A stretch of 41,806 nt of DNA, from NCBI GenBank assembly GCA_030431585.1, contig JAUIIQ010000005.1, forward strand, positions 1 through 41,806. The letters run 5' to 3'. The position numbers and the translations under genes were made by a program. The DNA comes from Gammaproteobacteria bacterium. Its GTDB lineage: Bacteria; Pseudomonadota; Gammaproteobacteria; Pseudomonadales; Halieaceae. The notes below the pieces were generated by a model, which searched no databases, was not told where the DNA came from, and was given only the letters and a program-made list of their open reading frames with translations. Below, one piece after another: positions 25,986 through 37,002 of the stretch. Within the stretch, counting starts at the first letter, position 1. Every line of letters begins with the position of its first letter.

Positions 25986-27842
25986 TTATTCTCCACCCGC
26001 GTTGGCAACCCGGCTGCGGTGCAGTGGTTGAATTTCACCGCCATCCAGGTGCAGGTTAATCTGTTTTTTGATATTGCGTGCGCTGATCGGCGTGCCATCG
26101 AAACACAGCACAGACTTCAACTTATCCGGTCCCAGCTCGAACTCGGCCATCAACAAGGTACGTAATTGCGCATCGCGATTCTGTTCAATGACAAAAACCT
26201 GTTCGTGCTCCTCAATAAAGGATTTAACCTCATGATTGAAGGGGAAGGCGCGCACGCGCATTGCGTCCATGTGCACGCCTTCCTTGGCCAGGTAATCCAG
26301 GGCCTCGCGCGAGGATTCCTCACTGGTACCGAAGTACAGCACCGCAATGTCTGTTTTTTGCGCAGCACTGACCACTTCGGGGCCCGGCACGTACTCCTTG
26401 ATCGTGTCCCACTTGCGCATAAGGCGAAGCATGTTTTCTTCGTACTCCTCCCCTTTCTCCGTGTACACCGCTTTCTCGTCCCGGGATGTACCGCGGGTGA
26501 AGAACGCACCCTTGCTGGGGTGGGTTGCCGGGTAGGTGCGGTAGCAGATTGCGTCGCCATCCACGTCAGTGTAGCGACCAAACTCGACGCCTGCTTCCAG
26601 CTGTTCCGCAGTCATCACCTTGCCGCGGTCATACTCACGGCCATCCTCCCATTCCAGCGGCGGAGACATATTGTCGTTCATGCCCAGGTCGAGGTCAGTC
26701 ATCAGGATGATGGGCGTTTGCAGCCTCTCTGCCAGGTCAAAGGCCTGCGCCCCGAAGTCAAAACACTCCTTGGGCGTGGAGGGAAACAGCAGTACCTGCT
26801 TGGTATCGCCGTGAGACGCATAAGCAGTAGACAGAATATCTGACTGCTGCGTTCTCGTTGGCATACCGGTTGAAGGGCCGGCTCGTTGCACATCGAACAA
26901 TACAGTGGGGATTTCAGCGAAGTAAGCCAACCCGAGGAATTCACTCATCAGTGAAACGCCCGGACCACTGGTGGCAGTGAAGGCACGGGCGCCATTCCAG
27001 CTGGCACCGATCACCATGCCAATGGCAGACAGTTCATCTTCGGCCTGCACAATCGCGTAGTTCTTTCGGCCCGTGCCCGGGTCTATACGCACGCGGCGGG
27101 CGTATTTTTCGAATGCGTCCACAACAGAGGTAGAAGGAGTAATGGGGTACCAGGCAGCCACTGTCGCACCACCATAGACAGCGCCCAGTCCCAGTGCCGT
27201 GTTGCCGTCCAGCAATATCTTGTCGCCCACAGCATCAGCCGCCTGCACGCGAATACCCAGCGGGCAGTCTACGTTGTTGCGCGCATACTGGTGGCCCAGC
27301 TCAAGCGCATGAATATTGGGCAGTATCAGCTTTTCCTTACCCTTGAACTGGTCTGCAACCAGATCAGTGAGCACCTTGAAGTCCATATCCAGCAGGGCCG
27401 CCAGCGCGCCCACATAGATCACGTTCTTGAACAATTGGCGCTGCCGGGGATCCTTGTACTCTTCATTGCAGATCCGTGTAAGCGGAATGCCAATGATATT
27501 GACGTCGTTACGTACCAAGCGCAGGTCGAGCGGTTTGGTGTTGTCGTAGATAAAGTAGCCGCCCGGCTCCACCTCAGAAATGTCCTGGGCCATGCTCTGC
27601 GGGTTTACGGATAACGCGATATCGATACCACCTCGACGACCGAGATAACCCGCCTCACTCACCCGCACTTCGTACCAGGTAGGCAGTCCCTGAATATTCG
27701 AAGGGAAAATATTCTTCGGGCTTACCGGCAGCCCCATGCGGAACAGCGCCTTGGCGAACATGTTGTTGGCGCTGGCTGAGCCGGTGCCGTTGACATTGGC
27801 AAACTTGATAACGAAGTCGTTAACGGATTCCAGTTTTTTCAT
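25986..27842 (-). CDS. 2-oxoacid:acceptor oxidoreductase, fused gamma-alpha subunit (KorA-like)
   Basis: Partner of the beta subunit; binds CoA and substrate. The 618 residues fuse a gamma domain (about 1-200, starting FVIKFANVNGTGSASANNMFAKA) to an alpha pyrimidine-binding domain (about 208-618). The alpha part has the hallmark YPITPS (232-237), TATSGPGVSLMSEFLGLAYF near 289-308 and RAGPSTGMPTRTQQSD. YPITPS is typical of 2-oxoglutarate/2-oxoacid enzymes. The ribosome site is weak and the gap to the upstream gene is 3 nt, so translation is probably coupled. Confidence 0.9.
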   Translation of the reverse strand: MKKLESVNDFVIKFANVNGTGSASANNMFAKALFRMGLPVSPKNIFPSNIQGLPTWYEVRVSEAGYLGRRGGIDIALSVNPQSMAQDISEVEPGGYFIYDNTKPLDLRLVRNDVNIIGIPLTRICNEEYKDPRQRQLFKNVIYVGALAALLDMDFKVLTDLVADQFKGKEKLILPNIHALELGHQYARNNVDCPLGIRVQAADAVGDKILLDGNTALGLGAVYGGATVAAWYPITPSTSVVDAFEKYARRVRIDPGTGRKNYAIVQAEDELSAIGMVIGASWNGARAFTATSGPGVSLMSEFLGLAYFAEIPTVLFDVQRAGPSTGMPTRTQQSDILSTAYASHGDTKQVLLFPSTPKECFDFGAQAFDLAERLQTPIILMTDLDLGMNDNMSPPLEWEDGREYDRGKVMTAEQLEAGVEFGRYTDVDGDAICYRTYPATHPSKGAFFTRGTSRDEKAVYTEKGEEYEENMLRLMRKWDTIKEYVPGPEVVSAAQKTDIAVLYFGTSEESSREALDYLAKEGVHMDAMRVRAFPFNHEVKSFIEEHEQVFVIEQNRDAQLRTLLMAEFELGPDKLKSVLCFDGTPISARNIKKQINLHLDGGEIQPLHRSRVANAGGE

Positions 27843-27845
27843 GGC

Positions 27846-29660
27846 TTACTGTCCAGCTCTGCTCACGTTGTAGAGAAACTTCTGCATATCCCAGGCCGCA
27901 GTCGGGCAGCGCTCGGCACATAAACCGCAGTGCAGACACACGTTCTCGTCCTTTACCATCACTCTGCTGGTTGGCAGGTCAGCCGACACATAAAGATCTT
28001 GCGTCAGATCCCTTGCCGGTGCCGTCAGGCGGCCACGCAGGTCCTCTTCCTCTCCGTTGGCGGTGAAGGTAATGCAATCTGTTGGGCATATATCGACACA
28101 GGCATCACACTCGATACAGCGCACCTCGTCGAAGACGGTTTGCACATCGCAATTGAGGCAGCGCTCGGCTTCCTTGAACCCGGTTGCGGCGTCAAAGCCC
28201 AGTTCGACCTCCATTTTGCGATCAGCCAGCGACTTGTCCAACGGCGCCAGCGGCACGACGTAGCGCGGATCGCTCTCTACCGCGTTGTCATAACTCCACT
28301 CGTGCACGCCCATTTTCTGACTCGCCAGGGTCACACCCGGCGCCGGGCGCTCACTGACAGATTCACCGCGGCAGAAAAGGTCTATGCTGATCGCAGCCTG
28401 GTGACCGTGGGCCACGGCAGTGATCACGTTTTCCGGTCCGAAAGCGGCATCACCGCCAAAAAACACTTTCTCATTGGAGGACTGGAAGGTGGTCGGGTCC
28501 ACCACCGGCATATCCCACTTGTCGAACTCAATTCCGAGGTCGCGCTCTATCCAGGGAAAAGAGTTTTCCTGGCCTATCGCCATCAGCACCACGTCCGCTT
28601 CCATAAATACCAGCGGTTCACCAGTGGGCACCAGGCTACGCTTGCCGTCTTCATCATAGACGGCCTCCACTTTTTCAAAATGCATACCCTTGAACTGGCC
28701 GTCTTCTATCACGAACTCTTTGGGTACATGATTGTTGTAAATCGGGATGCCCTCATGCATGGCATCCTCTTTTTCCCAGGGCGAGGCTTTCATATCTTCA
28801 AAGGGACTGCGCACTACCACGCGCACGTCCTTGCCGCCCAGGCGCATTGAGGTACGACAACAGTCCATTGCGGTATTGCCGCCGCCCAACACCAGCACTT
28901 TCTCTGCAATCTTGTCAGTGTGTTCAAAGGCCACACTGGCCAGCCAGTCAATACCAAGGTGAACGTGATCAGCCACCTCTTCCAGCCCCGGCAGATTGAG
29001 CCCTTTGCCCTTGGGTGCGCCGGTGCCAACGAACACGGCGTCATAGCCCTTGTCCAGCACCTCGCGCAGGCTGTCCACATAGGTATCAAACGTGGCGTTG
29101 ATATCCATGTCGAGAATATAGTTGACCTCTTCGTTCAGCACTTCTTCTGGCAGGCGGAAAGAAGGTATCTGGCTGCGCATCATGCCGCCGCCGGCAAACT
29201 GGTTATCGTACACATCGATGCTGTACCCCAGGGGCGCCAGGTCCCTGGCCACCGTGAGCGATGCCGGCCCCGCGCCGATCAGTGCAATGCGCTTGCCGTT
29301 CTTTTCACTGGGTATGGCAGGCAACAGGTGACTGATATCTTCCTTGTTATCCGCGGCGACGCGCTTCAGTCGGCATATTGCTACAGGCTCATCCTCCACC
29401 CGCCCCCGCCGGCAGGCCGGCTCGCAGGGGCGGTCGCAGGTTCGCCCCAGGACGCCGGGGAACACATTTGATTGCCAATTGATCATATAGGCTTCGGTGT
29501 AGCGTTCTGCGGCGATCAGGCGGATGTACTCCGGCACGGGCGTATGTGCGGGACAGGCGTATTGGCAATCCACTACTTTGTGGAAATACTCGGGATTCTG
29601 TATGTCAGTCGGTTTCACGTTGCGGCTCGTCAGTGGCTTGCGTGCAGCGAGAAAAAGCAC
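27846..29660 (-). CDS. GltD-like FAD/NAD(P) oxidoreductase with C-terminal 2[4Fe-4S] ferredoxin domain
   Basis: Electron-transfer partner of the two genes that follow it. The GTG at 29660 has AAGGG 8 nt upstream; a GTG at 29615 is an alternative. The 604 residues have a GltD-type N-terminal Fe-S domain (Cys32, 36, 75, 79, 83, 96), an FAD motif ALIGAGPAS (126-134) and an NAD(P) motif GGGNTAMD (259-266). A typical FAD-closing motif FFGGDAAFGPENVITAVAHG follows. A C-terminal dicluster ferredoxin has CIECDACVDIC (515-525) and CLHCGLCAERC (575-585), preceded by an extra CLNC (501-504). It is not a glutamate synthase small subunit, because no gltB is present and the ferredoxin tail is extra. It probably passes electrons between the oxidoreductase and NAD(P). 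Confidence 0.88.
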   Translation of the reverse strand: MLFLAARKPLTSRNVKPTDIQNPEYFHKVVDCQYACPAHTPVPEYIRLIAAERYTEAYMINWQSNVFPGVLGRTCDRPCEPACRRGRVEDEPVAICRLKRVAADNKEDISHLLPAIPSEKNGKRIALIGAGPASLTVARDLAPLGYSIDVYDNQFAGGGMMRSQIPSFRLPEEVLNEEVNYILDMDINATFDTYVDSLREVLDKGYDAVFVGTGAPKGKGLNLPGLEEVADHVHLGIDWLASVAFEHTDKIAEKVLVLGGGNTAMDCCRTSMRLGGKDVRVVVRSPFEDMKASPWEKEDAMHEGIPIYNNHVPKEFVIEDGQFKGMHFEKVEAVYDEDGKRSLVPTGEPLVFMEADVVLMAIGQENSFPWIERDLGIEFDKWDMPVVDPTTFQSSNEKVFFGGDAAFGPENVITAVAHGHQAAISIDLFCRGESVSERPAPGVTLASQKMGVHEWSYDNAVESDPRYVVPLAPLDKSLADRKMEVELGFDAATGFKEAERCLNCDVQTVFDEVRCIECDACVDICPTDCITFTANGEEEDLRGRLTAPARDLTQDLYVSADLPTSRVMVKDENVCLHCGLCAERCPTAAWDMQKFLYNVSRAGQ

Positions 29661-29716
29661 TGCACAAACCCTTGGGATTGTTGCACATGTATCACGCTAT
29701 TGCATCTGCCTAACGG

Positions 29717-29746
29717 TATATAAAGCGTTACTTATCCGTTACTTAT
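29717..29746 (-). promoter_or_regulatory. Promoter region of the oxidoreductase operon with tandem 10-bp repeat
   Basis: Two identical copies of CGTTACTTAT (plus-strand sense) occur at 29726-29735 and 29737-29746, an 11-bp period. On the minus strand the distal copy covers the -35 position, and a TATATA -10 candidate is at 29722-29717, giving a leader of about 50 nt. The layout resembles a response-regulator or other activator site replacing a weak -35. It has the 7-4-7 geometry of a Pho box, but the bases and the -10 spacing do not fit PhoB well. Confidence 0.5.
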
Positions 29747-29798
29747 GCACGCTTTCGCATAAACAGCCGTAATACCCCGCATGTGTTCAGGGTTAACT

Positions 29799-32446
<2,648 letters not shown>

Positions 32447-33346
32447 TCAGGACGTCCTGGCAAGCAGGCGCCGTTCCAGGTCACGAATCTGCTGGCGGCA
32501 ATGATCCAGTGTCTGCTTGGTTATCACGCTGCGCGACTCGTCCAGCACGTCACCGCCCAGGTTGCGGGCGACTGCCTGTGCCGTCTCCAGCATGTAGTCG
32601 AAGGCCTTCATCATGTCTTCCGGTCCTGGTAGCGTCAGGAAAAACACCAGGCCAGGCGTGTTGAAGTCCGCCATGTTGTCGATATCAAACACGCCGGGCT
32701 GCATCATATTGGCCACGCTGAACTGTATCGCACCCTTTCCCGCCTCGAACTCGTGGCGATGGAAAAAGCTCATATCGCCGAAACGCAAATCGCAGGCCAG
32801 CAGTATGTGCAGTATATCCTCGCCCCTGAACCCGGCCGCGTCCCGCGCCATGACATTGAGCATGAACACTTCCGGGTCCACATCGCGCGGCAGGCGACCC
32901 GGCTCTTCGACTGCCGGCGGCTCCGTTGCATTACGATCCGCTCCCATGCCGTCCAGCCAATCCAGGTCATCAGCCCCGGGGTCGGCTGCGGAAAAGCCCG
33001 CCATGACGTGATCCGGGTCACTGTCATCACCCTCAGTGGTGGAGGACGAGACCGGCCTGCTCTCTTCCAGCTTCTCCGCGTCCTCCGCCTCGTTATCCTG
33101 GGCGTTCTGCGCCGCTGCTTTGAGCAAGTCGCCGCGCTGCACGACACGCGCTCCGCCATTGGGCAGTTCTTTCAACCAGGCGATATCTTCGTCCTGCGGC
33201 GAAACGGTCTCCTGAGGCTCCGCCAGCTTCATTCTTACCCGGGAATACTTCTCGCTTCGCACCCGACGCCAGGCATCCAGCAGCACCGCCATAATCAGCA
33301 GTACCCCAATAATGACCATCCAGTCCCGTACGGTTAATTCTGACAT
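32447..33346 (-). CDS. zipA: Cell division protein ZipA
   Basis: Anchors FtsZ to the inner membrane at the septum. The 299 residues have an N-out membrane span (about 8-25, MVIIGVLLIMAVLLDAW), a charged, low-complexity P/Q-poor linker rich in Asp/Glu, and the C-terminal FtsZ-binding domain (about 160-290, EVFMLNVMARDAAGFRGEDI ... NTPGLVFFLTLPGPEDMMKAFDYM). ZipA is restricted to Gammaproteobacteria, so it is a useful marker for the host group. It lies 12 nt downstream of smc. Confidence 0.94.
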   Translation of the reverse strand: MSELTVRDWMVIIGVLLIMAVLLDAWRRVRSEKYSRVRMKLAEPQETVSPQDEDIAWLKELPNGGARVVQRGDLLKAAAQNAQDNEAEDAEKLEESRPVSSSTTEGDDSDPDHVMAGFSAADPGADDLDWLDGMGADRNATEPPAVEEPGRLPRDVDPEVFMLNVMARDAAGFRGEDILHILLACDLRFGDMSFFHRHEFEAGKGAIQFSVANMMQPGVFDIDNMADFNTPGLVFFLTLPGPEDMMKAFDYMLETAQAVARNLGGDVLDESRSVITKQTLDHCRQQIRDLERRLLARTS

Positions 33347-33358
33347 TCCCTAAACCTA

Positions 33359-36300
33359 TCAGCTTGCTGCCAGCTCTGCGGCTTCGTCCACATCGACCGT
33401 CACCAGACGCGACACCCCGGGCTCGTGCATGGTAACGCCCATCAACTGATCCGCCTGTTCCATGGTGATCTTGTTGTGGGTAATGAATATAAACTGCACT
33501 TTATCAGACATTTCCTTCACCATGCGCGCATAGCGGCCGGTGTTGGCGTCATCAAGCGGCGCGTCTACCTCATCAAGCATACAGAATGGCGCTGGATTAA
33601 GCTGGAAAATAGAAAATACCAGGGCAATCGCAGTGAGGGCCTTTTCGCCCCCCGAGAGCAGGTGGATTGTGCTGTTCTTCTTGCCCGGCGGGCGGGCCAT
33701 AATGGCGATGCCGGTGTTCAGGAGATCGTCCCCGGTCATTTCCAGATAGGCATTACCGCCTCCGAATACCCTGGGGAACAGCTCCTGAAGGCCGTTGTTG
33801 ACCTGATCAAAGGTCTCCTGGAACCGGCTGCGAGTTTCCTTGTCGATCTTGCGAATGGCGTTTTCCAGGGTTTCCAGTGCGGTCACCAGGTCCTCGTTCT
33901 GCGCATCAAGGTAGTTTTTGCGCTCCGACTGCAGGCTATATTCGTCTATAGCAGCGAGGTTGATGGCCCCCAGGCGCGCTATACGGGCGGCGATTTTCTC
34001 CAGCTGCCGCTGCCACTCATCCTCGCTCGCCTCTTCGGGCATGGCATCGAGCAGCGTTTGCACGTCCTGCTCAGCGTCCTGCAGCTGCCGCTGAATATTC
34101 TCGCGCTGAACCTGCAGGGTCTGGCTGGTGATACGCTGCTGCTCGAGGTCACGGCGCACAGACTCGGCGCGATGTTCTATAGCTGCCCGCTGCTGCTCGC
34201 ACTCGCGCAGCTTGTGCTCCACCTCTGCCACCAGCTGCCTTGCTTCACTGAGCTCGGATTCAGACTGCAGGCGCAACTCAAGCTGCGCTTCCAGTTCGGC
34301 ACGAAGCCCTTCCAGCGGATTGTCATTTTCATTCATACTGCGCTGCAAGCTCTCGCGCCGCTCACGTAACTGGGCAACCTGGTTATGCGTGCGATCAATT
34401 GAGCCGCGCATGGAGCTGAGTTGAGTCTGCAATGACTGCAGGCGCATGGCCGCCTGGTGCGCGGCGTCCTTGTCATGGCGAGCTTTCTGCCGGCAGCTGT
34501 CGAGCTTGCCGCGGGTTTCGTCACGGACGGACAGCAGCTCTTCCCGCCGATGTGAGTCTGACTCCATGCTTTCAATAGCCAGCGAGAGCAGTTGGCGTGC
34601 CTCGGCCACGGCCTCCTGTTCCTGGCGAAACTGTTCTCGCGCTTCCTCGACATCGGCCGCGATGCGCGCGCGCCGGGCTGTGATCTGTTCCACCCGGGCC
34701 TGCATGGCAGACAGCTTTGAACTGTGTTCAGCGTGCAGTCTGGTAGCGGCCTGCAGCTCGCGCTGCGAATTCTGGCGCTGCTCTTCCAGAGCGCGTAACT
34801 GCTCCTGCGCCTGCTGTTGTTCATGTTCGAGCTGTTGCTCGCGCGCTGCGGCCGTCGCCAGAGACTGCTCCAACTGTTCCAGTTCCTGCTGACGCTCGAT
34901 CACCCCACCCTGCTGCTCTCCCAGCCGGGTCACCCGTAACCAGTTAGGGCCTAACCATACGCCCTCGCGCGTAATCACCGACTCGTGCACCGCCAGGGTC
35001 GGTCTCATAGCCATCGCTGCAGCCAGGTCTTGTGCCACTTTGACACCGCCGAGCAAGGACTCCGCGAGACCATGGCTGCGCACCTTCGATGCAAGGTACT
35101 GTGGGGCCGCGGGCGCTGCCGCAGAGGCTTCCAATAGAGCGAGCTGCCCCTGCTCGAGGCTTCCCAGCATGCCTCCCAGGTTGCCCAGGTTGTCGACACA
35201 GACCGCTTGCAGGTAATCGCCGAGCACCGTCTCCACGGCAAGCTGCCAACCATCATCAACCTGCAATTGCTCCAGCAGCCGAGGCTTGTCCTCCAGAGCC
35301 TGGGCCCGCAACCACTCACCAACATCGGCACTGCCGTCCTGCATGGCTGCCTGCTGCAGGGCTTCAAGTGACGCCTGACGACCGCGCATCTGCTGGATAG
35401 CCGAACGCTGCGTGTTCAGTTCTGCGGCCAGTGTATTACTGCGCTCCCGGGTAGCCGTTATCTGCTCTGCTACTTGCTCAGCGCCGTTCTCGTACTCGGC
35501 CATTACCATTTCGGTCTCAGCCAGCTGCTCGCTCAGCGCCTCCATTTCACCGTCATCAGGCCCCGGGGCCAGCGCGGTTTGTTCCTCTTCCAACTGCACA
35601 GTGCGTGTCTGGATGCGTTTCAACACCTGCTCAAGATGCTGAATACGAGACTGCTGGACCTCGGCCTGTTGCCGTGGCTCCGCCGCCTGCTGATTGAATT
35701 CGTCCCACTGATGCTGCCACTGGTGCATGGCCTCCTCAGCCTGCAGCAGGGCCTCTGCGCTGGTTTCCTCCAGCTCGACCAACATCTCCAGATCGGGGGC
35801 TAGAGCCGCCACTTCCGCCTCCCAGCTGAGGAGCTTGTCGCGATCGCCTCCCAGATGGCTCTCTGCCTGCTCCAGCGCGTCACTGGTCTGCTGCAGGTCC
35901 TCGGCCAGCTGGTGGCTGCGCTCCTGCTGATGCTTGATGGTCTGCTCTATACGCGCCACTTCCGAACCCAGCGAGTAATACCGTGCCTGAACCTGGTTGA
36001 AGGTGTCGGTGCGATCAGTATGCTCTACGCGATGCTGTTCGATAGCCGTATCAACCTGCTGGTGCTCGGCATGCACCGCTTCCAGCTTCACTTCCAGTTC
36101 GCCCAGGGCCTTGCCGACCGTTTGCAGCTGACCATCGAGATCCTGCCACTGCAAGGCATACAACTGGGCCTTGTACAGCCGCTCCTCTTCCTTGTATTCG
36201 CTGTACTTCTGCGCGGCCTGCGCCTGTCGCTGTAAATGCTGCAGCTGACGTTCAAGTTCTTCGCGCAGGTCGGTCAGGCGCTCAAGGTTTTCCAGCGTGC

Positions 36301-36856
36301 GGCGCATCCGACTCTCCGTCTCCTTGCGCCGCTCCTTGTATTTGGAAATGCCCGCCGCTTCCTCGATGAAGATGCGTAACTCCTCGGGCTTGGACTCGAT
36401 CAGCCGCGAGATCATGCCCTGCTCAATAATTGCGTAGCTGCGCGGCCCCAATCCGGTGCCCAGGAAGATGTCGGTGATGTCGCGGCGCCGGCAACGCGTG
36501 CCGTTCAGGAAGTATTCTGATTGCCCTTCACGCGAGACCAGTCGCTTGATGGAGATCTCCGCATAGCTGGCATATTCACCGCCTACGCCACCATCGGCAT
36601 TATCGAACACCAGCTCGATGAAAGCCTGCCCCACGGGTTGTCGATTGACTGAGCCATTGAAGATCACGTCGGTCATGGACTCACCGCGCAGGTTCTTGGC
36701 GGAACTCTCGCCCATCACCCAGCGCACAGCGTCAATGACATTGGATTTGCCGCAGCCGTTGGGGCCGACGACTGCGCACATGTTACTGGGGAAGTTGACG
36801 GTGGTGGGATCGACGAAAGACTTGAACCCCGCCAGCTTGATTGACTTTAGTCGCAT
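33359..36856 (-). CDS. smc: Chromosome segregation ATPase SMC
   Basis: Condensin-like ATPase that organises the chromosome. The 1165 residues show Walker A GPNGCGKSN (31-39), the Q-loop region, two long coiled coils (about 165-500 and 690-1000), a hinge (about 510-670), and the C-terminal head with signature LLSGGEKALTAIALVFSIFQ and Walker B PFCMLDEVDAPLDDAN. The order smc-zipA-ligA matches Pseudomonas. ScpA and ScpB are not in this window. The start MRLKSIKLAGFKSFVDPT is the family norm. Confidence 0.97.
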   Translation of the reverse strand: MRLKSIKLAGFKSFVDPTTVNFPSNMCAVVGPNGCGKSNVIDAVRWVMGESSAKNLRGESMTDVIFNGSVNRQPVGQAFIELVFDNADGGVGGEYASYAEISIKRLVSREGQSEYFLNGTRCRRRDITDIFLGTGLGPRSYAIIEQGMISRLIESKPEELRIFIEEAAGISKYKERRKETESRMRRTLENLERLTDLREELERQLQHLQRQAQAAQKYSEYKEEERLYKAQLYALQWQDLDGQLQTVGKALGELEVKLEAVHAEHQQVDTAIEQHRVEHTDRTDTFNQVQARYYSLGSEVARIEQTIKHQQERSHQLAEDLQQTSDALEQAESHLGGDRDKLLSWEAEVAALAPDLEMLVELEETSAEALLQAEEAMHQWQHQWDEFNQQAAEPRQQAEVQQSRIQHLEQVLKRIQTRTVQLEEEQTALAPGPDDGEMEALSEQLAETEMVMAEYENGAEQVAEQITATRERSNTLAAELNTQRSAIQQMRGRQASLEALQQAAMQDGSADVGEWLRAQALEDKPRLLEQLQVDDGWQLAVETVLGDYLQAVCVDNLGNLGGMLGSLEQGQLALLEASAAAPAAPQYLASKVRSHGLAESLLGGVKVAQDLAAAMAMRPTLAVHESVITREGVWLGPNWLRVTRLGEQQGGVIERQQELEQLEQSLATAAAREQQLEHEQQQAQEQLRALEEQRQNSQRELQAATRLHAEHSSKLSAMQARVEQITARRARIAADVEEAREQFRQEQEAVAEARQLLSLAIESMESDSHRREELLSVRDETRGKLDSCRQKARHDKDAAHQAAMRLQSLQTQLSSMRGSIDRTHNQVAQLRERRESLQRSMNENDNPLEGLRAELEAQLELRLQSESELSEARQLVAEVEHKLRECEQQRAAIEHRAESVRRDLEQQRITSQTLQVQRENIQRQLQDAEQDVQTLLDAMPEEASEDEWQRQLEKIAARIARLGAINLAAIDEYSLQSERKNYLDAQNEDLVTALETLENAIRKIDKETRSRFQETFDQVNNGLQELFPRVFGGGNAYLEMTGDDLLNTGIAIMARPPGKKNSTIHLLSGGEKALTAIALVFSIFQLNPAPFCMLDEVDAPLDDANTGRYARMVKEMSDKVQFIFITHNKITMEQADQLMGVTMHEPGVSRLVTVDVDEAAELAAS

Positions 36857-36903
36857 TAAACTTTAAATACCCACTGTACCTTGCTGTTTTTTATAGATTT
36901 TTC

Positions 36904-36971
36904 CGGTTTTAACCAGCCAGTAACCCAAAACCGAAACCACAAGATATAGTGTATAGACTTTAATCAGGCAA
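36904..36971 (-). promoter_or_regulatory. Probable smc promoter and leader hairpin
   Basis: On the minus strand TTGCCT (36971-36966), a 17-nt spacer and TATATC (36948-36943) could start the smc-zipA-ligA-transglycosylase unit, leaving a leader of about 80 nt. The leader holds an AT-rich stem CGGTTTT/AAAACCG (36933-36904). The -10 and -35 deviate from consensus. The region 36857-37002 contains no gene. Confidence 0.45.
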
Positions 36972-37002
36972 CACTATGCCCTGACCCAAAAAAGCCGGAA
37001 AT

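Noticed and set aside
27846-29660. Glutamate synthase small subunit (gltD) for the flavoprotein
   Set aside because: There is no gltB partner, and the C-terminal dicluster ferredoxin plus the adjoining TPP-enzyme subunits fit an oxidoreductase partner better.
29726-29746. Oxidoreductase upstream repeat read as a Pho box
   Set aside because: It shares the 7-4-7 spacing but each half reads AAGTAAC, not CTGTCA(T/C), and no -10 lies 10 nt downstream as at phoB and pstS. A PhoB site is not supported.
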